A DNA stretch of 64,000 nt from JAOUEA01 sp040511595 (GCA_040511595.1 JBEVGU010000038.1:26278-90277), one strand, 5' to 3'. Counted from the stretch's first letter, positions 14,266 through 22,576 are shown. Notes: generated by a model not told the origin, from the sequence alone. A program made the numbers and translations.

Positions 14266-15015
14266 CTAGGCCGGCCCGTACCAGGCGGGCGCGCCGCCAC
14301 CGGTGAGGAACTCCTTGCGCTTCTTCTCGGCGCGATCGAGCAACGGCAGGAAGATCAGGAACGCCACGATCGAGCCGCCCAGGAACATGTAGGAGTAGCG
14401 AGGCACGCTGCCGGAGTCGAAGTAGAGCGAGACCGTCCACAGGGGACCGCCGCCGGTGAAGTGCGACTGCACGACGGCGAGCTTCGTGCCGTCGTCCTCG
14501 TTCGCGAACCTGATCGAGTCGATCGCGAACTGGGTGCCCTGGATCGCGGTGGGGTCGGTCTCTGCGACCCCGAGCTCCTCGTTCGTCTTCTCCGCGAGGA
14601 ACGTCGTCACGGCGCCGCTGGCGCTCTGCACGTCGGCCGACTGCTCGGTGTTGGCCGGGTCGGGCACGGCCCATGGGTCACCCGGCCAGCTCGAGTACGT
14701 CTCGAAGCGGTTCGACGTCTCGTCGACCGCGGCCTCGACCGCGACCCATGCCGGCTCCGACCCGCGTGGCCCGAGGTTCGTGGGGGTCTCGATACCCTGG
14801 GACCAGAAGCCGAAGAGCCAGAGCGCGGAGAGCATGACCATCCAGCCCGAGAACGACACCGCGAGCACGAGGAAGCCGAGCCAGCGCCCGACGATCGCGA
14901 TCAGCAGCACGTACACGCTGAAGATGAACAGCGTGAAGCCCATGATCGTGACGCCGGCACCCTTCCACAGGGTGCCGCACTCGACCGCGAACCCGAGGCA
15001 GCTGTGCTGCTCCAT
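14266..15015 (-). CDS. Three-TM accessory membrane protein of bc operon
   Basis: 249 residues starting MEQHSCLGFAVECGTLWKGA. Two adjacent membrane helices (~23-68), a ~140-residue exoplasmic-type soluble domain with no Cys or haem motif (FAIDSIRFANEDDGTKLAVV region), and a third helix (~207-226) before a basic tail. Directly abuts the cytochrome c gene (stop and start adjacent). No domain recognised. Position in the operon suggests a structural subunit or assembly factor of the bc complex (inference). Confidence 0.7.
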   Translation of the reverse strand: MEQHSCLGFAVECGTLWKGAGVTIMGFTLFIFSVYVLLIAIVGRWLGFLVLAVSFSGWMVMLSALWLFGFWSQGIETPTNLGPRGSEPAWVAVEAAVDETSNRFETYSSWPGDPWAVPDPANTEQSADVQSASGAVTTFLAEKTNEELGVAETDPTAIQGTQFAIDSIRFANEDDGTKLAVVQSHFTGGGPLWTVSLYFDSGSVPRYSYMFLGGSIVAFLIFLPLLDRAEKKRKEFLTGGGAPAWYGPA

Positions 15016-15750
15016 CTACGGGTCCCTCGGGTTCAGGTCGGTCTCGGCGAGCGCCCGGGCCGAGGCCTCGGGGTTCAAGCACACGTTGTCTTCGAACGGC
15101 ACGTTCTCGGAGCTCATCTTGACCAGGAAGACGACGAGGTCGTTGATCTGCTGGTCGTTGAGGGCGCCCTGGAACCTGATGCTCCACGACGGCATCACCG
15201 GCCGTTCCGGCGGGCGGCCTTCCTCGATGACCTGATAGATGTCGTCCTGGGAGAGGATCGCCGGGTGTGGCGGATCCCCGAAGGGGCCGGCGCAGATGTT
15301 GGTGAGGTTCGGGGGGTGTGCGATCGTGTCGCCCGCCTGGATCACGCCGCCGCGGAGCTCGGGTCCGTGGCATCGCACGCACCCGACGCCGAGCTGGTTC
15401 TCCTCGGAGAAGTTCTGGACCGCGAGCTCGCCGCGGTCGAAGGCGAGCACCTCGAGATCCTCCTCCTGCTTCAGGTTCGTCGAGGGCTCGGTGAGCCAGC
15501 TGTACGGCACGAAGACCACGAAGAAGGCGACCAGCACCACGCCCCAGCCCTGCAGCTTCTGCAGCAGCGGGGTCTCGAGCGCTGCGTCGGCCGGGCCTGG
15601 GCGCATGCCGCGCGGGATGTCGACCGGCCGCTCCTTCTGGCGGCTGCGGAAGTAGAGCGCGGCCGCGGCCGCGGCCACGAAGATCGCGCCCAGCACGAGC
15701 AGCACGACGCCCGCTGTCGTCGTGGCGGCGAGCACGTTCGGCGCGAGCAT
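15016..15750 (-). CDS. Membrane-anchored monohaem cytochrome c
   Basis: 244 residues. Residues ~1-32 hold a first TM segment (TAGVVLLVLGAIFVAAAAAA), ~72-88 a second (GWGVVLVAFFVVFVPYSWL), then a periplasmic-type cytochrome c domain with a single haem site CVRCHG and a probable Met axial ligand in RPVMPSWS. The QDDIYQVIEEGRP and NDLVVFLVKMS segments are class I cytochrome c helices. It is the likely electron outlet of the bc complex. Unlike actinobacterial QcrC of mycobacteria, which has two haems, only one CxxCH is present. A final Cys pair-free tail follows. Confidence 0.88.
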   Translation of the reverse strand: MLAPNVLAATTTAGVVLLVLGAIFVAAAAAALYFRSRQKERPVDIPRGMRPGPADAALETPLLQKLQGWGVVLVAFFVVFVPYSWLTEPSTNLKQEEDLEVLAFDRGELAVQNFSEENQLGVGCVRCHGPELRGGVIQAGDTIAHPPNLTNICAGPFGDPPHPAILSQDDIYQVIEEGRPPERPVMPSWSIRFQGALNDQQINDLVVFLVKMSSENVPFEDNVCLNPEASARALAETDLNPRDP

Positions 15751-15779
15751 CTCCGTCGTTCGTTCCTCCCCTCGAAGCC

Positions 15780-16508
15780 TCAGCCGGTCGCGACGCAGAA
15801 CGGGCCCTGCGGCGGCTGATCGATCGTGTCGGTGCCGCGGGGCGGACCGAGGATCACCTCGGACGTGTCGACGACCACGCTGCCGTCGGTGATCTCGAGC
15901 ATGAACCGGTCCATGCCTCGGGGCGCTGGGCCGAGCCGATACTCGCCGGCGCCGTTGTACTTCGAGCCGTGGCACGGGCATTCGAACCATCGTGAGGCCT
16001 GACAGAACGGCACCCGGCAGCCGAGGTGCACGCAGCGCTGGTACAGAGGCATGATGCCCTCGGCGGTGACCCCCTCGGTCGCGTAATCGACGTCGCCGCT
16101 CGGCGATCCGTTGTAGTTCACGACGTAGAAGCGGCCGGTGCCGTTGTAGGCCACGCCGTTGTCGTTGATCTCGGCCTTGATGTCGTCGATGTTGCCCGCG
16201 TCGACGAGCGATCCGAAGCCGCCCTTGAGGTTGGGCCACAGGAACGCGACCGTGGCCCCCCCGAACTGGGCGCCGAACACGAGCAACGACGTGAGCAGCG
16301 ACCGACGGAAGAAGTCGCGACGCGAGAGCGACTTGACAGGCTTGCCGGCCACCTCGATCTGGCCGTCGGCAGTCTCGCGCGCGGCGCGGTTCGCCCGCGC
16401 GAAGGACAGGCCGAACACGATCGCGAAGATGTCGAGCACGATGAACGCGAGGATGGCCGCGACGAGCGGCGTCGAGATGCCGAGCAGGCCGAGCGGCATG
16501 GTGCTCAC
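15780..16508 (-). CDS. qcrA: Rieske iron-sulfur protein of bc complex
   Basis: 242 residues from GTG 16508 (overlapping the preceding stop) or 239 from ATG 16499. One N-terminal TM helix (LVAAILAFIVLDIFAIVFGL), a twin-arginine-like SLSRRDFFRRS followed by a second hydrophobic segment, then the Rieske fold with both cluster boxes CVHLGC and CPCHGSKYNG, giving the Cys2His2 ligands of a [2Fe-2S] centre. It takes electrons from menaquinol at the Qo site and passes them to cytochrome c. The extra N-terminal TM before the Tat segment resembles actinobacterial QcrA. Confidence 0.92.
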   Translation of the reverse strand: MSTMPLGLLGISTPLVAAILAFIVLDIFAIVFGLSFARANRAARETADGQIEVAGKPVKSLSRRDFFRRSLLTSLLVFGAQFGGATVAFLWPNLKGGFGSLVDAGNIDDIKAEINDNGVAYNGTGRFYVVNYNGSPSGDVDYATEGVTAEGIMPLYQRCVHLGCRVPFCQASRWFECPCHGSKYNGAGEYRLGPAPRGMDRFMLEITDGSVVVDTSEVILGPPRGTDTIDQPPQGPFCVATG

Positions 16509-17365
16509 AGCTCGAAGAACACCCCCTGCGCCCACGGCCAGATCCAGTTGTAGCCGGGGCCGCGGAAGAACGAGCCGATGATCGTGAGCACGCCGCCGAA
16601 CATGAACAGGATCGTGAACATCGTGATCGCGATCTTGCGGTCGCCCGGCTTGATGCTCGGGTTGCGGTCGACGTAGGGCACCGCGGCGAGCCCGACCAGG
16701 ATGAACGTCGGGATCGTGATGCCCGCGATCATCGGGTGGAAGTAGCGAAGCAGCTCCTGCAGACCGAGGAAGTACCACGGGGCCTTCGACGGGTTGGGCG
16801 TAAGGTTCGGGTTCGCGAGCTCACGCAGCGGCGCGTTGATGAACGCCGAGAAGAACGTCAACGCCGCGAGCAGGATGAACATCGCGACGAACTCCTCGAT
16901 CAGCAGATGGGGCCAGACGTTGACGCGGTCGCCCTGTTCGCGTTCGACGCGTTGGATGCCCTCGGGCGGGACGAGCGCCAGCAGGCGATGCTTGTCGGCG
17001 GCTCCCTTCTTGGGCGTGGGCAGGTTGCCCGTGGGCAACGGGGCTTCGCGGGCCGGGGTGGTAGCCGGCGCCGCCGCCACCGCGACCGGGGCGCCGGCGG
17101 CTGCCGCTGCAGGCGCGCCCGCCGCGGCAGGCGCGCCTGCAGATGCGGCCGCGGCGGCGGGTTGGGCAGCGCCACCATTGCCACCGGCGGTGGGCGCGGC
17201 GGCCTCGTGCCTCGCCGCTTCCTCGGGGTTCGCGGCGCGGTAGGCGCGCACGGCCGCCGAGCGGGCGCGGCCCTCGGCCACGCGACGGTCGGTTCCCTTG
17301 GCCAGCTCTGCCTCGAGCGTGGAGTCGAAGACCGATTGGTCGAGCGGGGTGTCTTCCTTGGCCAC
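16505..17365 (-). CDS. Cytochrome b C-terminal (subunit IV-like) subunit with Ala/Pro linker
   Basis: 286 residues from GTG 17365, preceded by AGGAG at 6-nt spacing. Residues ~1-45 are charged; ~46-105 are almost pure Ala/Pro/Gly/Val low complexity. Then VNVWPHLLIEEFVAMFILLAA starts three membrane helices with PNLTPNPSKAPWYFLGLQELL (Qo-site PxxW-type region, here APWY in place of PEWY) and FHPMIAGI. Corresponds to the C-terminal half of cytochrome b, encoded separately as in b6f-type complexes. The long linker is unusual for the family. Confidence 0.85.
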   Translation of the reverse strand: MAKEDTPLDQSVFDSTLEAELAKGTDRRVAEGRARSAAVRAYRAANPEEAARHEAAAPTAGGNGGAAQPAAAAASAGAPAAAGAPAAAAAGAPVAVAAAPATTPAREAPLPTGNLPTPKKGAADKHRLLALVPPEGIQRVEREQGDRVNVWPHLLIEEFVAMFILLAALTFFSAFINAPLRELANPNLTPNPSKAPWYFLGLQELLRYFHPMIAGITIPTFILVGLAAVPYVDRNPSIKPGDRKIAITMFTILFMFGGVLTIIGSFFRGPGYNWIWPWAQGVFFEL

Positions 17366-17376
17366 CGATGACTCCT

Positions 17377-18147
17377 TTACAGGGGACCCGAGATGCCGCC
17401 GTCCTTGCGGATGCGCCAGAAGTGCACCGAGAGGAAGATCACCAACACGAACGGCAGCGCCAGCACGTGCAAGACGTACCAGCGCAGCAGGGTCTCGGGG
17501 CCGACCACGACGCCGCCCAGCAGGAGGAAGTTCGCCTGCTTCGCGATGAACGGCGAGTACCCCGCGAGCGACGTGCCCACGGTGACCGCCCAGATCGCGA
17601 GCTGGTCCCACGGCAGCAGATAGCCCGTGAACGACAGGCCGAGCGTGAGGAACAGCAGGATCACGCCGACGACCCAGTTGAACTCGCGCGGCGGCTTGTA
17701 GGCCCCGGTGTAGAACACCCGGGCCATGTGCAGCGTCACGCTGAAGACCATGAGGTGGGCCCCCCACCGATGCAGGTTGCGCACGAGATCGCCGAAGAAC
17801 ACCGAAGTGCGGATGTTCTGCATGTCCGTGAACGCCTGCGCGCCCCCGATGTCGGCCGTCGGCCGGTAGAAGAACATCAGGAAGATGCCGGTGATCGTGA
17901 GCAGGATGAACAGGAAGAATGAGAGCCCGCCGAGGCAGAACGTGTAGGTCAGTTTCAGCCCGTGCCGCTTCACCTTCACCGGGTGCAGGTGGTACAGCAC
18001 GTTGTTCATCGTCGCGAGCGCTCGGTCGCGCGAGGTGTCCTTGTACCCCTTGCGGAAGATGGAGCCCGGCCGAAAGATCGACTTCCAGACCTCGGTCTCG
18101 CGGATGCGATCACCCAGGTCGCTGGGTGAGGGCGGCTTCAGCTTCAC
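17377..18147 (-). CDS. Cytochrome b N-terminal (b6-like) subunit
   Basis: 256 residues from GTG 18147, overlapping the ferredoxin stop. Four membrane helices: LTYTFCLGGLSFFLFILLTI, the haem-binding helices NLHRWGAHLMVFSVTLHMAR and VLHVLALPFVLVIFLSVHFW (two His each, for haems bL and bH), and FNWVVGVILLFLTLGLSFTGYLLPWD between them. Together with the next gene it makes a complete cytochrome b. It oxidises menaquinol and recycles electrons through the Q cycle. Split b plus Rieske indicates b6f-like architecture rather than the single long QcrB of mycobacteria. Confidence 0.93.
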   Translation of the reverse strand: MKLKPPSPSDLGDRIRETEVWKSIFRPGSIFRKGYKDTSRDRALATMNNVLYHLHPVKVKRHGLKLTYTFCLGGLSFFLFILLTITGIFLMFFYRPTADIGGAQAFTDMQNIRTSVFFGDLVRNLHRWGAHLMVFSVTLHMARVFYTGAYKPPREFNWVVGVILLFLTLGLSFTGYLLPWDQLAIWAVTVGTSLAGYSPFIAKQANFLLLGGVVVGPETLLRWYVLHVLALPFVLVIFLSVHFWRIRKDGGISGPL

Positions 18148-18551
18148 CGCGTTCCCTCTTCGGCAGCCTGTGACATCGGGACTTGGGCCATCGTGCGCGA
18201 ACCGGCTTTGGACCCCTCGGGCAGTCGCGCGTAGTAGAGCGTGTCGGTCGGGCACCGATCGACGCACACGGAACAGCGCGTGCACGCGTTGTCATCGACC
18301 ACGAACACCGCCGTGGCCGTGTCCACCTCGTCCCCGACGGCGTCCTCGGCGGAGTCGCGCACGATGCCCGTCGACATCATGTAGATGCAGTTCCAGGGAC
18401 AGACGTCTTCGCACGCCCGGCAGAGGATGCAGTTGTCGGGGTCGAGCATCAGGTGCTTCGGGGACTTGACCCCTTGGGCGAGCCACGCGGGGTCGACCGC
18501 TTCCACGACGTAGTCCTCGTGGATGTCGACCTCGGTCTTGGTGAACGGCAT
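18144..18551 (-). CDS. 2x[4Fe-4S] ferredoxin-like subunit in bc operon
   Basis: 135 residues, soluble. Two cluster motifs: CILCRACEDVCPWNC (~41-55) and CTRCSVCVDRCP (~90-101), each C-x2-C-x2-C-x3-C-P. The ~40-residue N-terminal arm and ~30-residue C-terminal tail are not part of the ferredoxin core. It sits second in the operon and overlaps cytochrome b by GTGA. A ferredoxin-type electron entry or exit point for the bc complex is the simplest inference. It could also serve a separate oxidoreductase. Confidence 0.88.
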   Translation of the reverse strand: MPFTKTEVDIHEDYVVEAVDPAWLAQGVKSPKHLMLDPDNCILCRACEDVCPWNCIYMMSTGIVRDSAEDAVGDEVDTATAVFVVDDNACTRCSVCVDRCPTDTLYYARLPEGSKAGSRTMAQVPMSQAAEEGTR

Positions 18552-18563
18552 GGGCTCCAGCTC

Positions 18564-18989
18564 CTAGCGGTACCCGCCCGTCGGTCGGCTCTCCGACGAG
18601 CCGCGCAGCTTGTGTCGCCAGTTCTGCATGATCGCGGCGGCCACGAGCACCGTGATGATAGGTCCGGTCGACAACCCCATCGCGATGGCGTCGCGAACCT
18701 GCAGCAGCAGCTCCTGGTACTGGGCCGGCTGGCCGCCGGGCAGCAACGTCGGGATCTCCTGCAGGGCAGCCTCGATGTCGGTCGGCCCCTGCCACCCGAG
18801 CTTCTGCTCGGAGACGTACAGCCAGAACGACGGCAGCACGGATGTGGTGATCAACAGGAAGAACACGATTCCCACCGAGAAGGCGACGGCAGTGGTCCAC
18901 GTCCACTCGAACCCCTTGAGGAACGCCTCGACGCGCTCCTTGCGGCTCTGCGTGGACTTCATGGGCGTCGCCGTCTCGACCTGGCTCAT
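18564..18989 (-). CDS. Two-TM membrane protein, first gene of bc operon
   Basis: 141 residues from ATG 18989. Longer starts (ATG 19028 and beyond) are unlikely because a perfect TATAAT at 19018-19023 places transcription start near 19011. Helix 1 is TAVAFSVGIVFFLLITTSVL (~25-48); a ~45-residue exoplasmic loop follows; helix 2 is GPIITVLVAAAIMQNW (~112-128). No cofactor motif and no family recognised. Conserved placement ahead of the ferredoxin and cytochrome b suggests a membrane anchor for the ferredoxin subunit (inference). Confidence 0.65.
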   Translation of the reverse strand: MSQVETATPMKSTQSRKERVEAFLKGFEWTWTTAVAFSVGIVFFLLITTSVLPSFWLYVSEQKLGWQGPTDIEAALQEIPTLLPGGQPAQYQELLLQVRDAIAMGLSTGPIITVLVAAAIMQNWRHKLRGSSESRPTGGYR

Positions 18990-19017
18990 GCGCTCCCGAG
19001 TCTCCTGAGGCGGGGGG

Positions 19018-19023
19018 ATTATA
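19018..19023 (-). promoter_or_regulatory. -10 element (TATAAT) of bc operon promoter
   Basis: A perfect TATAAT reads on the minus strand at 19023-19018, ~29 nt before ATG 18989. No good -35 is present at 17 bp, so activation or a different -35 class is possible. Confidence 0.5.
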
Positions 19024-19060
19024 GACATGTGTCCCGCGGGCCCGACGACCCGCGGGTGAC

Positions 19061-19078
19061 TCGTGAATCGCTTCACAA
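19061..19078. promoter_or_regulatory. Rex operator between bc operon and ccdA
   Basis: TCGTGAA-TCGC-TTCACAA matches the Rex consensus TTGTGAA-N4-TTCACAA with one mismatch. It lies in the divergent region between the bc operon (minus) and ccdA-resB-ccsB (plus), 38 nt upstream of the TATAAT of the bc promoter and 12 nt upstream of a TACTAT (19090-19095) that may be the ccdA -10. Rex is encoded 5 kb away. It could control both operons. Confidence 0.75.
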
Positions 19079-19197
19079 GCCCCCTCGCCTACTATCGCTG
19101 CAGATCCACAGCTCGTGCAAGCCAGGTGCTGGCTTCGTCCTAGCCGAGACGGTCTCCGGGTGCCTGGCCGGGCCTCGTCCACGTCGCCGGAGCCGCC

Positions 19198-19926
19198 GTG
19201 ATCGCCGACATCGTGCAGACCGGTCTCGCCTCGTGGTGGGCGCCGCTGCTGGCGTTCGCCGCGGGGTTGGTGTCGTGCGTGAGCCCCTGTGTGTGGCCGC
19301 TGGTGCCCGGATACGTCTCGTTCGTCGCCGGCGAGCGGATCGCCGAGGGGGGGCGCCGCCCGCTGGCCCCGATGCTCCTGTTCATCCTCGGGTTCACGAT
19401 CGTGTTCGTGCTGCTCGGCGCGTTCGCCTCGACGTTCGTGAGGGTGTTCAAAGGCACCTCGGGCCAGCGCATCGGTGGGGCGATCGTGATCGCGTTCGGC
19501 GTGCTGATGATCGGCTATGCCCTCGGGCGAGGATCGCTGGCGCTCTACGCGGAGCGGCGCCCGTTCCTCGAACGCGTGAGGCCCGGAAGCGTCGGAGCCG
19601 TGCCGCTCGGCATGGCCTTCGCCGCGGGGTGGACACCGTGCATCGGCCCCGTGCTCGGCTCGATCCTGGCGATCGCGGCCACGGGAAGCACGGCACGCGC
19701 CGTGCTGCTGCTCGCGAGCTACTCGGTCGGCCTCGGCGTGCCGTTCCTGCTCGTCGGGCTCGGCGTCACGCGCTTCATGGGCGCCTTCGACTGGATCAAG
19801 CGCCGATACACCGCGATCGCGGTGGTCTCGGGCGCGTTGATGGTCGGGCTCGGCGTGCTGCTGTTCACGGGCCGGTTCACGCGCCTGGTCGCGCCGCTCG
19901 CCGAGCGCTTCACCCCCGGCATCTGA
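19198..19926 (+). CDS. ccdA: Cytochrome c biogenesis protein CcdA
   Basis: 242 residues from GTG 19198, six membrane helices. The redox-active cysteines are in AGLVSCVSPCVWPLVPGY (helix 1) and AAGWTPCIGPVLG (helix 4), the canonical DsbD-beta/CcdA pair. It moves reducing equivalents from cytosolic thioredoxin across the membrane to keep apocytochrome CxxCH thiols reduced. First gene of a ccdA-resB-ccsB System II maturation operon, as needed for the cytochrome c domains encoded here. Confidence 0.93.
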   Translation: MIADIVQTGLASWWAPLLAFAAGLVSCVSPCVWPLVPGYVSFVAGERIAEGGRRPLAPMLLFILGFTIVFVLLGAFASTFVRVFKGTSGQRIGGAIVIAFGVLMIGYALGRGSLALYAERRPFLERVRPGSVGAVPLGMAFAAGWTPCIGPVLGSILAIAATGSTARAVLLLASYSVGLGVPFLLVGLGVTRFMGAFDWIKRRYTAIAVVSGALMVGLGVLLFTGRFTRLVAPLAERFTPGI

Positions 19927-19973
19927 GCGCCGCCCAGGCCAGGAAGCCGTCCGTCTAGGATGAGGAGGTCCAC

Positions 19974-21587
19974 ATGACCTCAGCTCAGCGACCCACGCTG
20001 CATCAGTCCGTCGCCCTCGTGTGGCGGACGCTGCGCTCGATGCGCACGGCGCTGATCCTGCTGTTGATGATCGGGCTCGCGTCCGTCGCGGGGTCGCTGC
20101 TCCCCCAATGGCCGAACTCGCCCGAGCGCGTGATCGAGTATCGGGCCGAGCACGCGTTCTGGGGCACGTTCTTCGACCGCGCCGGACTCTTCGACGTCTT
20201 CGGTTCCTGGTGGTTCGTGCTGCTCACCACGCTGTTGTTCGTCTCGCTGATCGCCTGCCTCGTGCCTCGTACCCGCGCGCTGTGGAGGGCGCTGCGCACG
20301 CCGCCGATGCATGCCCGCGAGATCGACGCCTTCCCGTGCTACACGGACATGGCCGTCGTCGCCGCACCCGACGTATCGCTCGAGGCTGCGAGCCACACCC
20401 TGCGGCGACGCCGCTTCCGCGTCGCGCGCGATCCCGGGCGCCCAGCGCTCGCCGCCGAGAAGGGCGTCGCGCGCGAGGTGGGGAGCCTCGCGTTCCACTG
20501 GGCCTTCATCCTGTTGCTCGCCGGGGTGCTCTACGGCAAGGGCACCGGCTTCAGCGGGTTCGCGGTGGTCGTCGAAGGGCAGACGTGGATCGACGCCCAG
20601 GCGAACTACGACGGGCAGATCCGGACGGGCCGGTTCTTCGACGGCGACTTCACGGGAGCCGGCGTGCGACTGCGCGACTTCCGCAGCGACTTCCGCCGCA
20701 CGGGCCAGCCGATGGACTTCGTCTCCGAGGTCGACCTGCTCGGCCCCGACGGGTCGGTGCTCGGGCCCGCGGACATCAGGGTGAACCACCCCGCGTCGAT
20801 CGAGGGCATCCGGATCTACCAGATCAACTTCGGATGGGCGCCGACGATCGAGATCCGCGACCGCGGCGAGGTGATCGCATCGGGCGCGGTCGTGATGGAT
20901 CGCGACCCCGCGCCCGAGGGCGTCGAGGACTTCGCGATGCCGTGGCGAGGCATCGTCAAGCAGCCGGGAGCCGGCGCCGGCGGCGCCGATCGCGCGATCG
21001 AGCTCGAGCTCTGGCCCGACAGCCGCGGGCTCGCCGCGCTGCTCCAGGGCGACGAGCCCCAGGCGATGCTCGTGGAGTTCGATCCCATCATCAGGTTCAC
21101 GGTGTGGGAAGGCACGCTCACCGACCTCTCGACGAACCGGCTCGACACGAGGCTCCTGGACGAGGTCTCCACGGGGATCCTCGGCGCCGGGCGCACGGCC
21201 GATCTCGCCGACGGGAGGGAGCTCACCGCGGGGGAGACGGCCTCGGGCTCGGCGATCTCGTTCCCGGAGCTCCGCCAGTACTCGGTGTTCCAGGTGAGCC
21301 GCGACGCCGGGGTGCCCCTGGTGCTGGCCGCGGCTATCCTCATCCTCGTGGGATTGCTGCCCGCGCTGTACGGCTCCCGGCGGAAGGTCTGGGTCCGGAT
21401 CGACCCCGACGGTGAGGGAGCCAGGGTGCGGGTCGGTGGTCTCGCGATGCAACGCAAACCGCAGTTCGAGGATGAGTTCGCCCGGCTGGTCGACGCGATC
21501 GCGTCGGCGGCCGGTGGCGCGAGGGCGCAGGTTCCGGCGCCCGACGATCGAGAGCCGGACGACCGAGAAAAGGTGCAGACACGGTGA
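19974..21587 (+). CDS. resB: Cytochrome c biogenesis protein ResB (Ccs1)
   Basis: 537 residues, preceded by a GAGGAGG SD. N-terminal membrane helices (MRTALILLLMIGLASVAGSLL and WWFVLLTTLLFVSLIACLV), a third at ~170 (HWAFILLLAGVLYGKG), a large extracytoplasmic beta-rich domain (~190-440, with LRDFRSDF and IRVNHPASIEGIRIYQINFG), and a last helix VLAAAILILVGLLPALYG before a cytosolic tail. This is the standard ResB layout. With CcsB it forms the haem lyase of System II. The stop overlaps ccsB by 4 nt. Confidence 0.92.
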   Translation: MTSAQRPTLHQSVALVWRTLRSMRTALILLLMIGLASVAGSLLPQWPNSPERVIEYRAEHAFWGTFFDRAGLFDVFGSWWFVLLTTLLFVSLIACLVPRTRALWRALRTPPMHAREIDAFPCYTDMAVVAAPDVSLEAASHTLRRRRFRVARDPGRPALAAEKGVAREVGSLAFHWAFILLLAGVLYGKGTGFSGFAVVVEGQTWIDAQANYDGQIRTGRFFDGDFTGAGVRLRDFRSDFRRTGQPMDFVSEVDLLGPDGSVLGPADIRVNHPASIEGIRIYQINFGWAPTIEIRDRGEVIASGAVVMDRDPAPEGVEDFAMPWRGIVKQPGAGAGGADRAIELELWPDSRGLAALLQGDEPQAMLVEFDPIIRFTVWEGTLTDLSTNRLDTRLLDEVSTGILGAGRTADLADGRELTAGETASGSAISFPELRQYSVFQVSRDAGVPLVLAAAILILVGLLPALYGSRRKVWVRIDPDGEGARVRVGGLAMQRKPQFEDEFARLVDAIASAAGGARAQVPAPDDREPDDREKVQTR

Positions 21588-22549
21588 CCGACCTGCAGTG
21601 GGCACGCATCTCGAACGACGCATTCAACGTGGCGCTGTTCGCCTACATCGCGGCGATGATCGGCTCCTTCGTGTTCCTCGCGTTCCGACGCGACGCGATC
21701 TGGCAGGTCTCCAGAGCGATCGCCGTTGCCGGCGTGGCCGCGAACCTCGTCTCGATCGCAGCTCGCGGGCTCGCAGCCCACCGCGTGCCGTGGGGCAACA
21801 TGTACGAGTACTCCTCGCTGCTTGCACTGCTCGTCGTGATCGGGGCGCTGGTCGTGCTCGAGGGCGTCTACAAGGTGCGGTCGCTGACCGGCTTCGCTCT
21901 GATGTTCAGCGTGCTGACGATGGCGGTCGCGGTGTCGTTCCTCTACGTGGGACCCGGGCCGCTCGTGCCGGCGCTCGACTCCTACTGGATCAAGATCCAC
22001 GTGCAGGCCGCGATCTGGGGCTCGTCGCTGTTCGCGCTCGGCGGCATCGCCACGATCGCGTACCTGATCGTCGACCGGGCCGAGCGCCGGAAGCTCGCAG
22101 CGCTCGGCTCCCAGTCGCCGCCGCCGATCATGGGCGGCTCGCTCGACCTCGACGCGGTGAGCTCCGATGCGCCGGACGATCTCGTGGCCGACTCGGCCGA
22201 AGACGTGCGGGAGCGGCCCTCGGAGCGGCGGCTCGTGCCGTCGGCCGCCGGGCTCGACCGGCTCGCGTATCGCATCATCTCGGTGGCGTTCCCGATCTGG
22301 ACGTTCGCGGTGATCGCCGGTGCGATCTGGGCACAGGAGGCGTGGGGCCGGTACTGGGGCTGGGACCCGAAGGAGACGTGGTCGTTCATCACGTGGGTGA
22401 TCTTCGCGGGGTACCTGCACGCGCGGGCCACGAGCGGTTGGAAAGGCCGCCGCGCGGCCGTGATCGCGCTCGTCGGGTTCGCCTCGCTGCTCGTCACGTA
22501 TTACGTGGTGAACCTGTGGATCGTGGGCCTGCACAGCTATGCGAAATGA
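21584..22549 (+). CDS. ccsB: Cytochrome c biogenesis protein CcsB/CcsA (haem-handling)
   Basis: 321 residues from GTG 21584. Multi-spanning (about eight helices) with the tryptophan-rich haem-presenting motif GRYWGWDPKETWSF near residue 260, plus conserved His in KIHVQAAIWG, HRVPWGN and GYLHARAT that ligate haem. Exports haem and, with ResB, attaches it to CxxCH. A charged, Asp/Glu-rich cytoplasmic insert (~175-220) is longer than typical. Last gene of the maturation operon; caa3 oxidase genes follow 120 bp later. Confidence 0.92.
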   Translation: MTDLQWARISNDAFNVALFAYIAAMIGSFVFLAFRRDAIWQVSRAIAVAGVAANLVSIAARGLAAHRVPWGNMYEYSSLLALLVVIGALVVLEGVYKVRSLTGFALMFSVLTMAVAVSFLYVGPGPLVPALDSYWIKIHVQAAIWGSSLFALGGIATIAYLIVDRAERRKLAALGSQSPPPIMGGSLDLDAVSSDAPDDLVADSAEDVRERPSERRLVPSAAGLDRLAYRIISVAFPIWTFAVIAGAIWAQEAWGRYWGWDPKETWSFITWVIFAGYLHARATSGWKGRRAAVIALVGFASLLVTYYVVNLWIVGLHSYAK

Positions 22550-22576
22550 GGCCCGACCCGTGCCTGCACCCAGTGT

